Below are positions 25,899 through 34,113 of a stretch of DNA of 64,000 nucleotides, one piece after another (the first letter of the stretch is position 1; each line of letters starts with the position of its first letter). A program made the position numbers and the translations under genes. Under the pieces are notes generated by a model. It was not told the origin of the DNA. It did not search any database and worked only from the letters and a program-made list of their open reading frames with translations. This stretch comes from Streptomyces litmocidini (GTDB lineage: Bacteria > Actinomycetota > Actinomycetes > Streptomycetales > Streptomycetaceae): assembly GCF_014649755.1 (NCBI RefSeq), contig NZ_BMTQ01000003.1, positions 599,783 to 663,782 on the forward strand, in the 5' to 3' direction.

Positions 25899-27328
25899 GC
25901 CTCCAGGAGACGCAGCCACGCCTCGCTCAGCGTCGGGTACGCGGGGACGGCGTGCCACAGGCGGGCGATGGGCACCTCGCCCGTGACGGCGACGGTCGCC
26001 GAGTGGAGGAGCTCCCCGATGCCGGGCCCCACGAAGGCGGCGCCGAGGACCACCTCCCGGTCCAGGTCGACGACCATCCGGGCGTGCCCCCGGTACCCCT
26101 GGGCGTAGAGCCCGGCCCCGGCGACGGACCGCATGTCGAGGTCCACGGCCCGGACCCGGTGCCCGGCGCGCTCCGCCTCGGCGAGGGTGAGACCCACGGA
26201 GGCCGCCTCGGGGTCGCTGAAGACGACCTGCGGCACCGCCGCGTGGTCGGCGGTGGCCGCGTGCGCGCCCCACCGTCCGGTGTCCAGGGAGGCCTCGCCC
26301 CGCGCGCGGGCGGCGATCGCGGCACCCGCGATGCGGGCCTGGTACTTGCCCTGGTGGGTCATGAGCGCACGGTGGTTGACGTCGCCGACGGCATAGAGCC
26401 AGTCGCTCCCGGTGACCCGCAGGGTGTCGTCGACGTCGAGCCAGGAACCCGGCGTCAGGCCGACGGTCTCCAGGCCGATGTCCTCGGTGCGCGGCTTCCG
26501 GCCGGTGGCGAAGAGCACCTCGTCGCCCTCCACGTGGTCGCCGCCCTCCAGGACCACGGTGACCGGTCCGGTGCCCCCGTCGCGCACCACCGCGCTCACC
26601 GCCACGCCCGTACGGACGTCCACGCCGCGCGCGCCGAGCGCGGCGGCCACGTGCTCGCCGAGGAACGGCTCCATGCGCGGCAGCAGTCCCCCGCCCCGTA
26701 CCAGCAGGGTCACCTTCGAGCCCAGGGCCTGCCAGGCGGTGGCCATCTCCACGCCCACCACTCCCCCGCCGACCACCACGAGCCGCTCGGGCACCCGGTC
26801 GGAGCTGGTCGCCTCCCGGCTGGTCCAGGGATGCGCCCCGGGCAGTCCCGGCAGCTCCGGCAGGAGGGCGCGGGTGCCGGTGCAGACGGCGACCGCGTGC
26901 CGGGCGGTGAGCACGTGCCGCTCGCCCTCGGGACCCGCGACCTCGACGCGGCGCGGGCCGAGGAGCCGGCCGTGGCCCCGGAAGACCCGGGCGCCCACGG
27001 AGTCCAGCCAGTCCAGCTGGCCCTCGTCCTTCCAGTGCCCGACGACCTCGTCCCGGTGGGCGAGGACCTCCATCGCGTCCAGCGGACCGTAGACCGACTC
27101 GCGCAGACCGGCCACCCTGCGCGCGTCGGAGCGGGCGATGGCGGGGCGGAGCAGCGCCTTGCTGGGCATGCACGCCCAGTAGGAGCACTCGCCGCCGATC
27201 AGCTCGCTCTCGACGATCGCCGCGGTGAGGCCGCCGGCCCGCACCCGGTCGACGACGTTCTCGCCGACCGGGCCCGCGCCGATCACGACGACGTCGTAGG
27301 AGTGTTCGTCTTCCACCGTTCGTGTCAT
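25886..27328 (-). CDS. FAD-dependent pyridine nucleotide-disulfide oxidoreductase, 480 aa
   Basis: This is a class I flavoprotein disulfide reductase of the dihydrolipoamide dehydrogenase/mercuric reductase type. The FAD motif VVIGAGPVGENVVD is near residue 13. The redox-active disulfide is in ECSYWACMPSKALL near 45 (CxxxxC). The NAD(P)H motif VVVGGGVVGVEMATAW is near 185. The catalytic His-Glu pair lies in HAVPAYPTLSE near 460. ATG 27328 gives the standard N-terminus. It is not next to 2-oxoacid dehydrogenase genes, so it is more likely a stand-alone quinone or disulfide reductase than the lipoamide enzyme of a complex. Confidence 0.92.
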   Translation of the reverse strand: MTRTVEDEHSYDVVVIGAGPVGENVVDRVRAGGLTAAIVESELIGGECSYWACMPSKALLRPAIARSDARRVAGLRESVYGPLDAMEVLAHRDEVVGHWKDEGQLDWLDSVGARVFRGHGRLLGPRRVEVAGPEGERHVLTARHAVAVCTGTRALLPELPGLPGAHPWTSREATSSDRVPERLVVVGGGVVGVEMATAWQALGSKVTLLVRGGGLLPRMEPFLGEHVAAALGARGVDVRTGVAVSAVVRDGGTGPVTVVLEGGDHVEGDEVLFATGRKPRTEDIGLETVGLTPGSWLDVDDTLRVTGSDWLYAVGDVNHRALMTHQGKYQARIAGAAIAARARGEASLDTGRWGAHAATADHAAVPQVVFSDPEAASVGLTLAEAERAGHRVRAVDLDMRSVAGAGLYAQGYRGHARMVVDLDREVVLGAAFVGPGIGELLHSATVAVTGEVPIARLWHAVPAYPTLSEAWLRLLEAYRG

Positions 27329-27479
27329 GGGTCCCAGTCTGACGCAGCGGCCTGGAACGGCGCGGCTCGATACGCCGTCGTGCCGGGCGAGTCCTCGGGG
27401 CACCGGGAGTCCACCGCCAGGAGCCCCGAGGACGACCGGTACGAGCACCGCGGAGCTCGCCCGCGCCGGGACCCGTGCC

Positions 27480-27610
27480 GGGCGGGGCCGCGGGTGCCGC
27501 TCCTGGAGGCCGGAGACGGGGTCGGCGGGCGGATGCGCACCGACCCCGTCGCCGACTTCACCGCGGACCGGGGCCTCCGGGTCCTCCACACGTCGTATCC
27601 GCGGGGGGGG
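27480..27610 (+). pseudogene. Relic of an FAD amine-oxidase/phytoene-dehydrogenase-like flavoprotein
   Basis: The plus strand reads VPLLEAGDGVGGRMRTDPV followed by ADFTADRGLRVLHTSYPRGG. This is the characteristic second half of the dinucleotide-binding fold and following strand of amine-oxidase or carotenoid-dehydrogenase-like enzymes. The preceding GxGxxG portion and everything after about 45 residues are lost. A run of nine G lies in the tail. The surrounding 27.33-27.78 kb has no intact gene. Confidence 0.65.
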
Positions 27611-27785
27611 GCTCGCCCGCCGGGGCATGAGCACCGCGCGGACGAGGTGGACGGCGGCGTCGGGCGAGCGGCCCACCGTTGTCCCGCGCGACCGTTCCGC
27701 GTGCCCGTCCGGGGCGGCCGTCGCGGGACCGGGACCCGGTCAAAGATACGAGGTGACATCACCCGCGCGGGGTCGTTCCCCCTGT

Positions 27786-29780
27786 ATGCGGTCCCCCCTG
27801 ACGAACGGCTCACCCGCCCTCACGGCCTCCATACGCGCCCGGCGAAGCCCCTCCCGCACGGCTGCGGAAGCGGTCCTCGTCGAGCAGTACCCCTCTCTGG
27901 TACGGCTGGCGCATCTGATCCTGCCGCCGGATCTCGGCCGTCACGGCAGGGTCCTCGCCGCCCACGCCGTCGTACAGCACAGCCTCACCGCCGGAGGCGG
28001 CACGGGACGCCCGCGGTTCCCCGGGCGCAGGGCCGGGGCGGGTCCCGGCTCCGGCGGCCACGCGCTTCGCCTCCCCGCACCTCGGTCCGGGGAGACGCCC
28101 GAGCGATCCGCTCACGACTGGCTGCGCGCCCGCGTCGTCCGCCACTCCCTGCGGTCGCCGCTCCGCGTGTCGTGGGGAGCGGCCCTGCCGAAGGCTCTCG
28201 GCCTGCGCGTCTTCCCCCGGGCCGGGGGAACGGACGAGCTGGCGCTGGACCGCGCGCTCGCGGCGGCGACGCCGGCGGCGCGCGCGGCCCTCGCCCTCAT
28301 GGCCCTGGAGGGCCTGGCCCGGGAGCCCGTGCTCTCCTTGCTGCGCGAGGCCCGCGTGGCGGATCCGGACCGGGCCGTGGCGGATGCGGAGCGGCTGCGC
28401 GCGGCCGCCGCCTCCGACGTGGCCGAGCTGCTGCTGCGGCCGGAGTTCGATCCCAGCACGGTCCACCTGCGGCCCACCGACCTGCTGCGCCGTCGTCGGC
28501 GCATCCGCGTCGCCGCCCTCTCCGGGGTCCTGGCGCTCCTCACCGCAACGGTCGGAGGCGCGCTGGTCCCGGAAGCCGGATCCCCGCGCCCGGCGGCGGC
28601 CGTGGCCCCCGAGGAGGCAGCGCCGGTGCGCGTCCCCGCCGAGCGGTGGGCCGACACCTCGCGCGTCGACTTCACGGCCTGGCCCGCCCGCGGCGACCGG
28701 TCCTCCGACAGGCCCCTGCTGCGGCGCGCGATCACCGCGTGGACGCGCGGTGCGCCCCCGGGGACCGGGTCCCGGGCCGGGCGGCCTTCGCTGCTGTTCG
28801 CCGGTGCCGTGGACGGCGCGGTCGTCGTCCTGTTGCACACGGGCCGCACTCTGGTCCGTTACACCGAACCGGGCACCGGGCAGGGGCGTCCCTCGCTGGT
28901 GGAGACGCGGGCCGACGACAGCGACGTGACGACGGCGGCGGCCGTCGTCCTCACCCGTACGGGCCGCCTGACCCGCTATCTCCTCGCACCCTGGATCGCG
29001 GAGGCCGGGGTGCGTGATCTGCGCGCTCCCGGCTCCTCCGCACGGTCGCTGTCCGTGACGGCGGACGGCGTCACCGGGCCGGTGGCCGGTCCCGGGCCGG
29101 TGGCCGGTCCCGGCTCCGCGTCCGGCTCCTGCGGCGGGGTGCCGGCTCTCCGACTGCGGTCCTCCACGCGGATCGTGGAGGACCACGCGTTCCTCGTCGT
29201 CGACCTGGGCGGGCTCGTCCCGGCTCATCTGACCTGGACGCCCCTGCCGGCGCCCGGAGCCCCCGCGCGCCGCCCGCGGGAGGCAACGGGCCCCTTCGGC
29301 CTCGCGGCGTGGGCGCGTTCGGCGTGTTCCCTCACGGCCCTGCGGGACAGCGGTGTCCGCTCGGTCAACCGCTGGGAGTTCGCCGCCCAGCCGCTTCCGG
29401 AGCGCGCGGGACGGGCGCTGTGGGTGTGCTCGCGCGCGGACACCTGGGAGGGCCCCGGGCGGGCGGACGTCACCCTGGAGGCGGCCGGCCGGCCGGTCCC
29501 CGTCACGACGGTACGGAACACCGCCGCCTGCGGGCGGTTCGGTCAGGACGTCCTCGCCGGGACGGTCTGGTCCGCGCCGAGCGGGGCACGCCACCTCCTG
29601 GCCGCGGGCAGCCGGCGGGTCGTGGGCGTGACCGCCGCCGGCGCCGTGAACGCCGCCGCGCGGGGGCCCGTGCTCGACGCTCGCGCGGGAGACGCGGGAC
29701 GGGTGCGCCTCACCGGAAGGCTCGCGAACGGCTCGTCGCTGCCCGGATGGACGGCCCGCACCGTGCAAGGCGGGGGGTGA
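27786..29780 (+). CDS. Protein of unknown function: sigma-like N-terminal region, one membrane helix, extracytoplasmic domain, 664 aa
   Basis: I do not recognise a named family. From about residue 20 the protein reads VEQYPSLVRLAHLILPPDL, followed by GRHGRVLAAHAVVQHSL, reminiscent of the start of ECF sigma region 2. A helical, alanine-rich part follows. After an RRRRRIR stretch near 235 there is a single membrane helix, VAALSGVLALLTATVGGAL. The remaining roughly 400 residues would be outside the cell and contain several paired cysteines. Codon use is fully coding. The start is uncertain: ATG 27786 lacks a strong ribosome-binding site. Confidence 0.65.
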   Translation: MRSPLTNGSPALTASIRARRSPSRTAAEAVLVEQYPSLVRLAHLILPPDLGRHGRVLAAHAVVQHSLTAGGGTGRPRFPGRRAGAGPGSGGHALRLPAPRSGETPERSAHDWLRARVVRHSLRSPLRVSWGAALPKALGLRVFPRAGGTDELALDRALAAATPAARAALALMALEGLAREPVLSLLREARVADPDRAVADAERLRAAAASDVAELLLRPEFDPSTVHLRPTDLLRRRRRIRVAALSGVLALLTATVGGALVPEAGSPRPAAAVAPEEAAPVRVPAERWADTSRVDFTAWPARGDRSSDRPLLRRAITAWTRGAPPGTGSRAGRPSLLFAGAVDGAVVVLLHTGRTLVRYTEPGTGQGRPSLVETRADDSDVTTAAAVVLTRTGRLTRYLLAPWIAEAGVRDLRAPGSSARSLSVTADGVTGPVAGPGPVAGPGSASGSCGGVPALRLRSSTRIVEDHAFLVVDLGGLVPAHLTWTPLPAPGAPARRPREATGPFGLAAWARSACSLTALRDSGVRSVNRWEFAAQPLPERAGRALWVCSRADTWEGPGRADVTLEAAGRPVPVTTVRNTAACGRFGQDVLAGTVWSAPSGARHLLAAGSRRVVGVTAAGAVNAAARGPVLDARAGDAGRVRLTGRLANGSSLPGWTARTVQGGG

Positions 29781-29831
29781 GCGGTCCGGTCGTGTGCCGA
29801 GCCGGACCCGCGCAGCGGGTCCGGCGCGACC

Positions 29832-30041
29832 TCATGGGAGCGGGTCCGCCTCGACGGCCGCCGACTCCGCCGCGGTCGCGTCCCGCTCTTGCCACGAGCG
29901 ACCCGAGCAGCCGGGCGGGAAGGCGGGGAACAGATGGCCGGCGAGGTCGATGCGCCAGAGGTGGGCGCCGGAGCAGTCGCACACGAAGGTTCCGGCCTTC
30001 GGCGTGTACGCGCCGGGCGCATGGTTCTCGGTGGGGGTCAC
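29832..30041 (-). CDS. Small hypothetical protein, 69 aa
   Basis: GTG 30041 is preceded by GACGAGG at normal distance. The protein reads VTPTENHAPGAYTPKAGTF, then VCDCSGAHLWRIDLAGHLFP, with a CDC pair and a later PPGCSG that could form a small metal site. It has no membrane segment and no known domain that I can name. It converges on the 664-aa membrane protein gene. Confidence 0.6.
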   Translation of the reverse strand: MTPTENHAPGAYTPKAGTFVCDCSGAHLWRIDLAGHLFPAFPPGCSGRSWQERDATAAESAAVEADPLP

Positions 30042-30210
30042 GTGGATCACCTCGTCGGATCGGAAGGGAGATTCGGCACTGATTGGCCGGGTCACGGCTG
30101 CCCGGATGCACGGTGCGTCCGAACGGGTTCCTTTCCCGGCAGGCGCATCCACGGGGGACGGAAGAAGCCGAATCAGGCGGGCAGAGCCACCCCCGTGCGA
30201 GGAGACAGTC

Positions 30211-30468
30211 ATGCAGATTCTGATCGGCGTGGTCGTGGTCGCCGTGCTCATCGGCGCGTTCGTCCTCGGAGCCAGGGTCCGGGACGGCGAGAGCGGGCCG
30301 CCGCACCCCTCGTCCCACCCTTCGCGGCCCTCCACGGACAGGCTGCCCGGCAGGACGTCGGAGTACCGCCGGCCGGCTGAGGTGCCGCGTGCCGACGGAG
30401 CGCTTCGGCTCCGCCCGTACCAGCTGAGGGCGCGCACGGAGACCTCCCCGGCTCCCCCGCGGGAGTAG
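30211..30468 (+). CDS. DUF6479-like single-helix membrane protein, 85 aa
   Basis: ATG 30211 follows GAGGAGAC. A membrane helix at residues 2-22 (QILIGVVVVAVLIGAFVLG) is followed by a charged, proline-rich cytoplasmic tail with EYRRPAEVPRADGALRLRPYQL. This layout and the EVPR...LRPYQL tail are typical of the DUF6479 family of Streptomyces. Its function is unknown. Confidence 0.75.
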   Translation: MQILIGVVVVAVLIGAFVLGARVRDGESGPPHPSSHPSRPSTDRLPGRTSEYRRPAEVPRADGALRLRPYQLRARTETSPAPPRE

Positions 30469-30562
30469 GCGCCGCGGGCGCCCCGCGCGCACCGCCTCCG
30501 ACCAGCCTGTGACAGCCGCGCCTCCGTGCCGGGGGCGCGGCCTGGACGTTCCTCGTCCGACC

Positions 30563-30596
30563 GGCGGGGCGGGCCCGTCGACGGGCCCGCCCCGCC
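30563..30596. terminator. 15-bp stem terminator
   Basis: A perfect 15-bp stem (GGCGGGGCGGGCCCG and its complement) closes the loop TCGA. It lies between the plus-strand DUF6479-like gene and the minus-strand tspO unit and can serve both. Confidence 0.8.
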
Positions 30597-30616
30597 GTCC
30601 CGTTCCCGGGCCGCTG

Positions 30617-30829
30617 TCAGGGCGCCGGGACCTGGTCGGCGAGGGTCGTGCCGGCGCCGCGCGGGGCGGCGGCCCGGGCCGGGGCGAGGGCCCGGTCCCC
30701 GGTGCGGAGGACGTGGTCGGCCCGCCGGCCGTGGCCGGGAGGGGTCGGCGTCCGTCCGTCGCGTTCGACCGGCCACCGGTCGAACGCGACGGAGACGGGC
30801 CGTTCGGGCGGGTGGGCGAAGCCGCTCAT
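30617..30829 (-). CDS. Possible small ORF coupled to tspO, 70 aa
   Basis: The ATG at 30829 overlaps the tspO stop as ATGA, a common coupling arrangement here. The product would be polar and proline/arginine-rich (SGFAHPPERPVSVAFDRWP...). However, a 39-bp near-perfect palindrome lies inside the frame and may instead be the tspO terminator, in which case this ORF is spurious. No family is recognised. Confidence 0.35.
   Translation of the reverse strand: MSGFAHPPERPVSVAFDRWPVERDGRTPTPPGHGRRADHVLRTGDRALAPARAAAPRGAGTTLADQVPAP
30755..30793. repeat. 39-bp perfect inverted repeat (18-bp arms)
   Basis: Arms TCCGTCGCGTTCGACCGG and CCGGTCGAACGCGACGGA flank CCA with no mismatch. The structure lies 33 bp after the tspO stop. 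As RNA it would be a very stable hairpin with a 3-nt loop. It is either the tspO terminator or a protein-binding palindrome. Confidence 0.8.
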
Positions 30830-31332
30830 CGGTTGAGGCGCACGAGGGAGGCGTTCAGCGCGGTGGCGAAGGCGCACCAGGCCGCGTAGGGCCACAGGGC
30901 ACGTGCGGCGGTCGGATCGGTGCGGGCGGTACGGCGGATGAGTTCGGCGTTGCTCAGGTCGAGCAGCACGGTGCCGACCAGGCCCGCACGGGGGCTGCGC
31001 AGACGGAAGAACAACCAGTTCCAGGCGGCGTTGAGCGTCAGGTTGACGGCCAGGCTCGCGGCGAGCAGCCGCCGCTCCCGGCCGCGGGCGCGGCCTCCCG
31101 CGTGGCCGCCGGCGAAGGCCACGGACGCGTACAGGGGGGTCCACACCACGCCGAAGGCCCACGCGGGTGGCTGCCACGCGGGCTTGCGCAGGGAGCGGTA
31201 CCAGGGGGTGTCCGGATCGACGGCGGCGGCACCGGCCGCCGCCGCGGCGGCCACCGCGATCGCGGCCGTCACGTACCGCCCTGTCGGCGCGTCCGTCGGC
31301 CGGGGGGCCGAGCCGCCGCCGGTGAGCCTCAT
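30826..31332 (-). CDS. TspO/MBR family membrane protein, 168 aa
   Basis: TspO is a five-helix membrane protein that binds porphyrins and is linked to light and oxidative stress. Diagnostic residues are visible: WYRSLRKPAWQPPAWAFGVVWTPLYA near 50-75, LNAAWNWLFFRLRSPRAGLV near 105 and LWPYAAWCAFATALNASLVRLN at the end. ATG 31332 has AAGGACG upstream. It is divergent from the ECF sigma-SDR-LitR operon, sharing 260 bp of promoter region with it, in keeping with joint control by light or tetrapyrrole state. Confidence 0.93.
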   Translation of the reverse strand: MRLTGGGSAPRPTDAPTGRYVTAAIAVAAAAAAGAAAVDPDTPWYRSLRKPAWQPPAWAFGVVWTPLYASVAFAGGHAGGRARGRERRLLAASLAVNLTLNAAWNWLFFRLRSPRAGLVGTVLLDLSNAELIRRTARTDPTAARALWPYAAWCAFATALNASLVRLNR

Positions 31333-31515
31333 GTGCACGTCCTTCCTGCGGTGTCGCCCCGCGTCGGGCCCTCCGGCCGGTCCGGACGGCGCGGCCCGTC
31401 GTGCGGGTGCGCGAAGACGCTTCCTCTCCTCCCGTACCCCCGCCCCGGCCCCGTATCCCATCGCCCCCGGACGGCAGGCACCGGATGCGGACGGGCTCCG
31501 GATCATCCGATGCAC

Positions 31516-31546
31516 AAACGATGCGTGTTGCCCAGACGCATCGTTT
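31516..31546. promoter_or_regulatory. 31-bp inverted repeat upstream of the ECF sigma gene
   Basis: Arms AAACGATGCGT and ACGCATCGTTT (11 bp, perfect) flank a 9-bp spacer, 46 bp before the sigma factor start and between the divergent tspO and sigma genes. A MerR-type regulator such as the LitR protein encoded two genes downstream is the natural candidate to bind it. Confidence 0.6.
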
Positions 31547-31592
31547 CTTCCACTGTCGGGAGGGCGGCGCACAAGCCACTGAGGAGTACGCC

Positions 31593-32231
31593 ATGAACGC
31601 TGTCCTGCAGTTCCCCCTCACCGCTCCCGACGGTCCCACCACCCCGCGGGCGCCCACCTGGCCGTCATCGCCCGAGGCGACGGGGACGGAGGAGAACGAC
31701 GCGGCGCTGGCCGGCCGGTTCCGCGCCGGCGACGAGGACGCGCTGCGGGAGGCGTACCGTCGCTGGGCTCCCACGGTCTACGCGCTGGCTCGGCGATCAC
31801 TGGGCAACACGCAGGACGCCGAGGACGTCACCCAGCAGGTCTTCCTGTCCGCCTGGCGCAGCCGGGAACGGTACCGGCCCGATCGCGGCGCCCTCGGCGG
31901 CTGGATCGTCGGCATCACCCGGCACGTCGTCTTCGACGCGATCTCCGCCCGGACCCGCCGCCTCCGCATCGAGCAGTCGGTCGTCCGGACCCGGCACGAC
32001 GACGTCGAGCACCACCACGCCGACGAGAGCGAGAACGCCGTCGACCGGATCCTCGTCCAGCACGGGATGGCGGAACTCTCCCCGGTGCAACGGCAGCTCC
32101 TGGCACTCGCCGTCTACGGCGATCTCACCCACGCGCAGATCGCCGAGCGGACCGGTCTCCCCCTGGGAACGGTCAAGAGCCACATCCGCCGCGGCCTCCT
32201 GGCGCTCCGCCGCATTCTCCAGGAGCGCTGA
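31593..32231 (+). CDS. ECF RNA polymerase sigma factor (LitS-like), 212 aa
   Basis: Sigma region 2 is clear: ALREAYRRWAPTVYALARRSL, then GNTQDAEDVTQQVFLSAWRS near residues 48-90. Region 4 is VQRQLLALAVYGDLTHAQIAERTGLPLGTVKSHIRRGLLAL near 165-205. I chose ATG 31593 with GAGGAG 7 bases upstream. It is the first gene of an operon with an SDR and a LitR-type B12/MerR regulator, as in light-inducible lit loci of Streptomyces, but no carotenoid genes lie here. An RskA-like anti-sigma gene ends convergently behind the operon and may encode its antagonist. Confidence 0.92.
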   Translation: MNAVLQFPLTAPDGPTTPRAPTWPSSPEATGTEENDAALAGRFRAGDEDALREAYRRWAPTVYALARRSLGNTQDAEDVTQQVFLSAWRSRERYRPDRGALGGWIVGITRHVVFDAISARTRRLRIEQSVVRTRHDDVEHHHADESENAVDRILVQHGMAELSPVQRQLLALAVYGDLTHAQIAERTGLPLGTVKSHIRRGLLALRRILQER

Positions 32232-32266
32232 GAAGGCCGACGGGAATCAGCGGACGGGAGGACGGC

Positions 32267-32959
32267 ATGACGCACGGCACCACGGCAGGCGGGACGGGCG
32301 GCGGCACGAGGGTGCTCGTCGTGGGCGCGACCGGCGCCGTCGGAGGCCTGGCCGCCGGCATGCTGGCCGACCGCGGGGCTTCCGTCGCGCTGGCGGGCCG
32401 CGACCGGCCGCGCCTCGAGGAGCTTTCCGGTCGGACGGGCGGCTGCCCCGCGCGCTCGTTCGACGCCTACGACCTCGACGCCTGTACGGAGCTGGCGCCC
32501 TGGGCGGCGCGCTCCCTGGGCGGTCTCGACGCCGTGGTCGTCGCCGTGGGCGTCGCGGGTTTCGGGCCGGCGGAGGACGTCCCCGGCGCGGTGGCCGAAC
32601 ACCTGATGGCGGTCAACGCGCTCGCACCCATGGCCGTGGCGCGAGGGGCCCTCCGGGCCCTGGGAGCGGAGAGCGTCCTCGCGGTCGTCACCGGCGCCGT
32701 CGTCGACGGGCCGGTGCGGGGCACGGCCGACTACACGGCGGCGAAGTCCGCGCTCGCGGCCTGGCTCGGGGTGGTGCGCCGGGAGCAGCGCGGCCGTGGG
32801 ATCTCCGTCATGGACGTGCGCCTGCCCCACCTCGACACGGGCTTCGCCGACCGGGCGGTGACCGGCAGGCCCCCCGCGCTTCCCCCGGGGCTCGACGCGG
32901 CCACGGAGGTCGAGCGACGTCTCGTCGCACCCGTCCTGGCCCGGAGGGAGGGGCGATGA
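32267..32959 (+). CDS. Short-chain dehydrogenase (SDR), 230 aa
   Basis: The cofactor motif VVGATGAVGGLAAGML is near residue 16. The catalytic region is VVTGAVVDGP near 140 with YTAAKSALAAWLG (YxxxK) near 156. It is shorter than the usual 250 aa and has a C-terminal part with few family features. Similar SDRs accompany ECF sigma and LitR genes in light-responsive loci of actinomycetes; the substrate is unknown. Its stop overlaps the LitR start (ATGA). Confidence 0.88.
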   Translation: MTHGTTAGGTGGGTRVLVVGATGAVGGLAAGMLADRGASVALAGRDRPRLEELSGRTGGCPARSFDAYDLDACTELAPWAARSLGGLDAVVVAVGVAGFGPAEDVPGAVAEHLMAVNALAPMAVARGALRALGAESVLAVVTGAVVDGPVRGTADYTAAKSALAAWLGVVRREQRGRGISVMDVRLPHLDTGFADRAVTGRPPALPPGLDAATEVERRLVAPVLARREGR

Positions 32960-34050
32960 CGGACGGCCAGGCACCGCACGCGCCCGGGCCCCCCGTGCCC
33001 TTCGAAGGGCCTTCCGCGTCGTCGCCGGGTCCTATGGTGGACGACATGGCCGAGATCGAAGCTGCTCACGGAATCACCACCGGCGCCGTCGCCCGTCGTC
33101 TCGGCGTCTCGGCGACCACGGTGCGTTCCTGGGAGCAGCGTTACGGAATCGGACCCGCCGTCCGCGCGAGCGGTCGGCACCGGCGGTGGATGCCGCAGGA
33201 CATCGCCCTGCTCGAGGAGATGTGCCGTCTGACGGCGACCGGCGTGCCCCCCGGCGAGGCCGCGCGCGCGGTCCTCGAAGGCAGGCCTCCGGCCGCGGAC
33301 GACGAAACCGCGCCTCCCGCCACGGAACCCGGGGACGCGCCCCGTGCGAACGGGCGTCAGCCCGGCTCGGGCAACGGGCTGCCGCTCGGTGACGTGCGGC
33401 AGGAGTGCCGCGGTCTGGCCCGGGCGGCGGTCCGGCTCGACGCGCCGTCGATGCAGACGCTGCTGGACCAGGTCATCCGGGACCACGGTCTCGTCACGGC
33501 ATGGGAAGAGGTCATGGTCCCCACCCTGCACGCCGTCGGACGCAAGTGGGAGTCCTCGGTCGACCGTTACGTGGAGGTGGAACACCTGCTGTCGTGGCAG
33601 GTGTCGACCGCGCTGCGGCGCGCGGCGGTCACCGCGCCCTCGACGGCGAAGCTGCCCCCCGTCCTGCTGGCGTGCACGCCCTCGGAGTCCCACACCCTGC
33701 CGCTGGAGGCGCTGGCCGCGGGACTGGCCGAACGGAGGCTGCCGCTCAGGATGTTCGGCGGCGCGGTCCCCGCCGAGGCCCTGGACGCGGCGGTACGCCG
33801 GTCGGGCCCCGCGGTGGTCGTGCTGTGGTCACAGACGCGCTCGACGGCGAGCCGGGCGTTGGCCCGTCACGTGGCCGGCACGGCGTTCGGCACCCGGGGC
33901 GCCCGGACGACGCCCCTCGTTCTGCTGGCGGGCCCCGGCTGGGCGGGGCCCGCCCCCGGCGACGGCCTGCTGAGGCCCGGAGGCCTGCGGGAGGCGCTCG
34001 ACCTGATCTCCGGCGTGTACGGGGAGGCCGCCCGCCCCGACGAAGGGTGA
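32956..34050 (+). CDS. MerR family regulator with B12-binding domain (LitR/CarH type), 364 aa
   Basis: An N-terminal MerR helix-turn-helix (GITTGAVARRLGVSATTVRSWEQRYGI, about residues 37-65, with RHRRWMPQDI) is followed by a linker. The cobalamin-binding helical domain contains the tryptophan in GRKWESS near 197 and the glutamate-histidine pair in EVEHLLSW near 208. The Rossmann-like lobe has a lower-ligand histidine candidate in TPSESHTLPL near 240, although the usual DxHxxG glycine is replaced. Such proteins use adenosylcobalamin as a light sensor and release DNA on illumination. It is the third gene of the sigma-SDR operon and probably controls it. Confidence 0.9.
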   Translation: MTDGQAPHAPGPPVPFEGPSASSPGPMVDDMAEIEAAHGITTGAVARRLGVSATTVRSWEQRYGIGPAVRASGRHRRWMPQDIALLEEMCRLTATGVPPGEAARAVLEGRPPAADDETAPPATEPGDAPRANGRQPGSGNGLPLGDVRQECRGLARAAVRLDAPSMQTLLDQVIRDHGLVTAWEEVMVPTLHAVGRKWESSVDRYVEVEHLLSWQVSTALRRAAVTAPSTAKLPPVLLACTPSESHTLPLEALAAGLAERRLPLRMFGGAVPAEALDAAVRRSGPAVVVLWSQTRSTASRALARHVAGTAFGTRGARTTPLVLLAGPGWAGPAPGDGLLRPGGLREALDLISGVYGEAARPDEG

Positions 34051-34113
34051 GCGGCACCGTCCGGCGGAGCGACAGGCGCCACCGCCCCGCCCCGTCCGGA
34101 CCGGACGGCGTGT

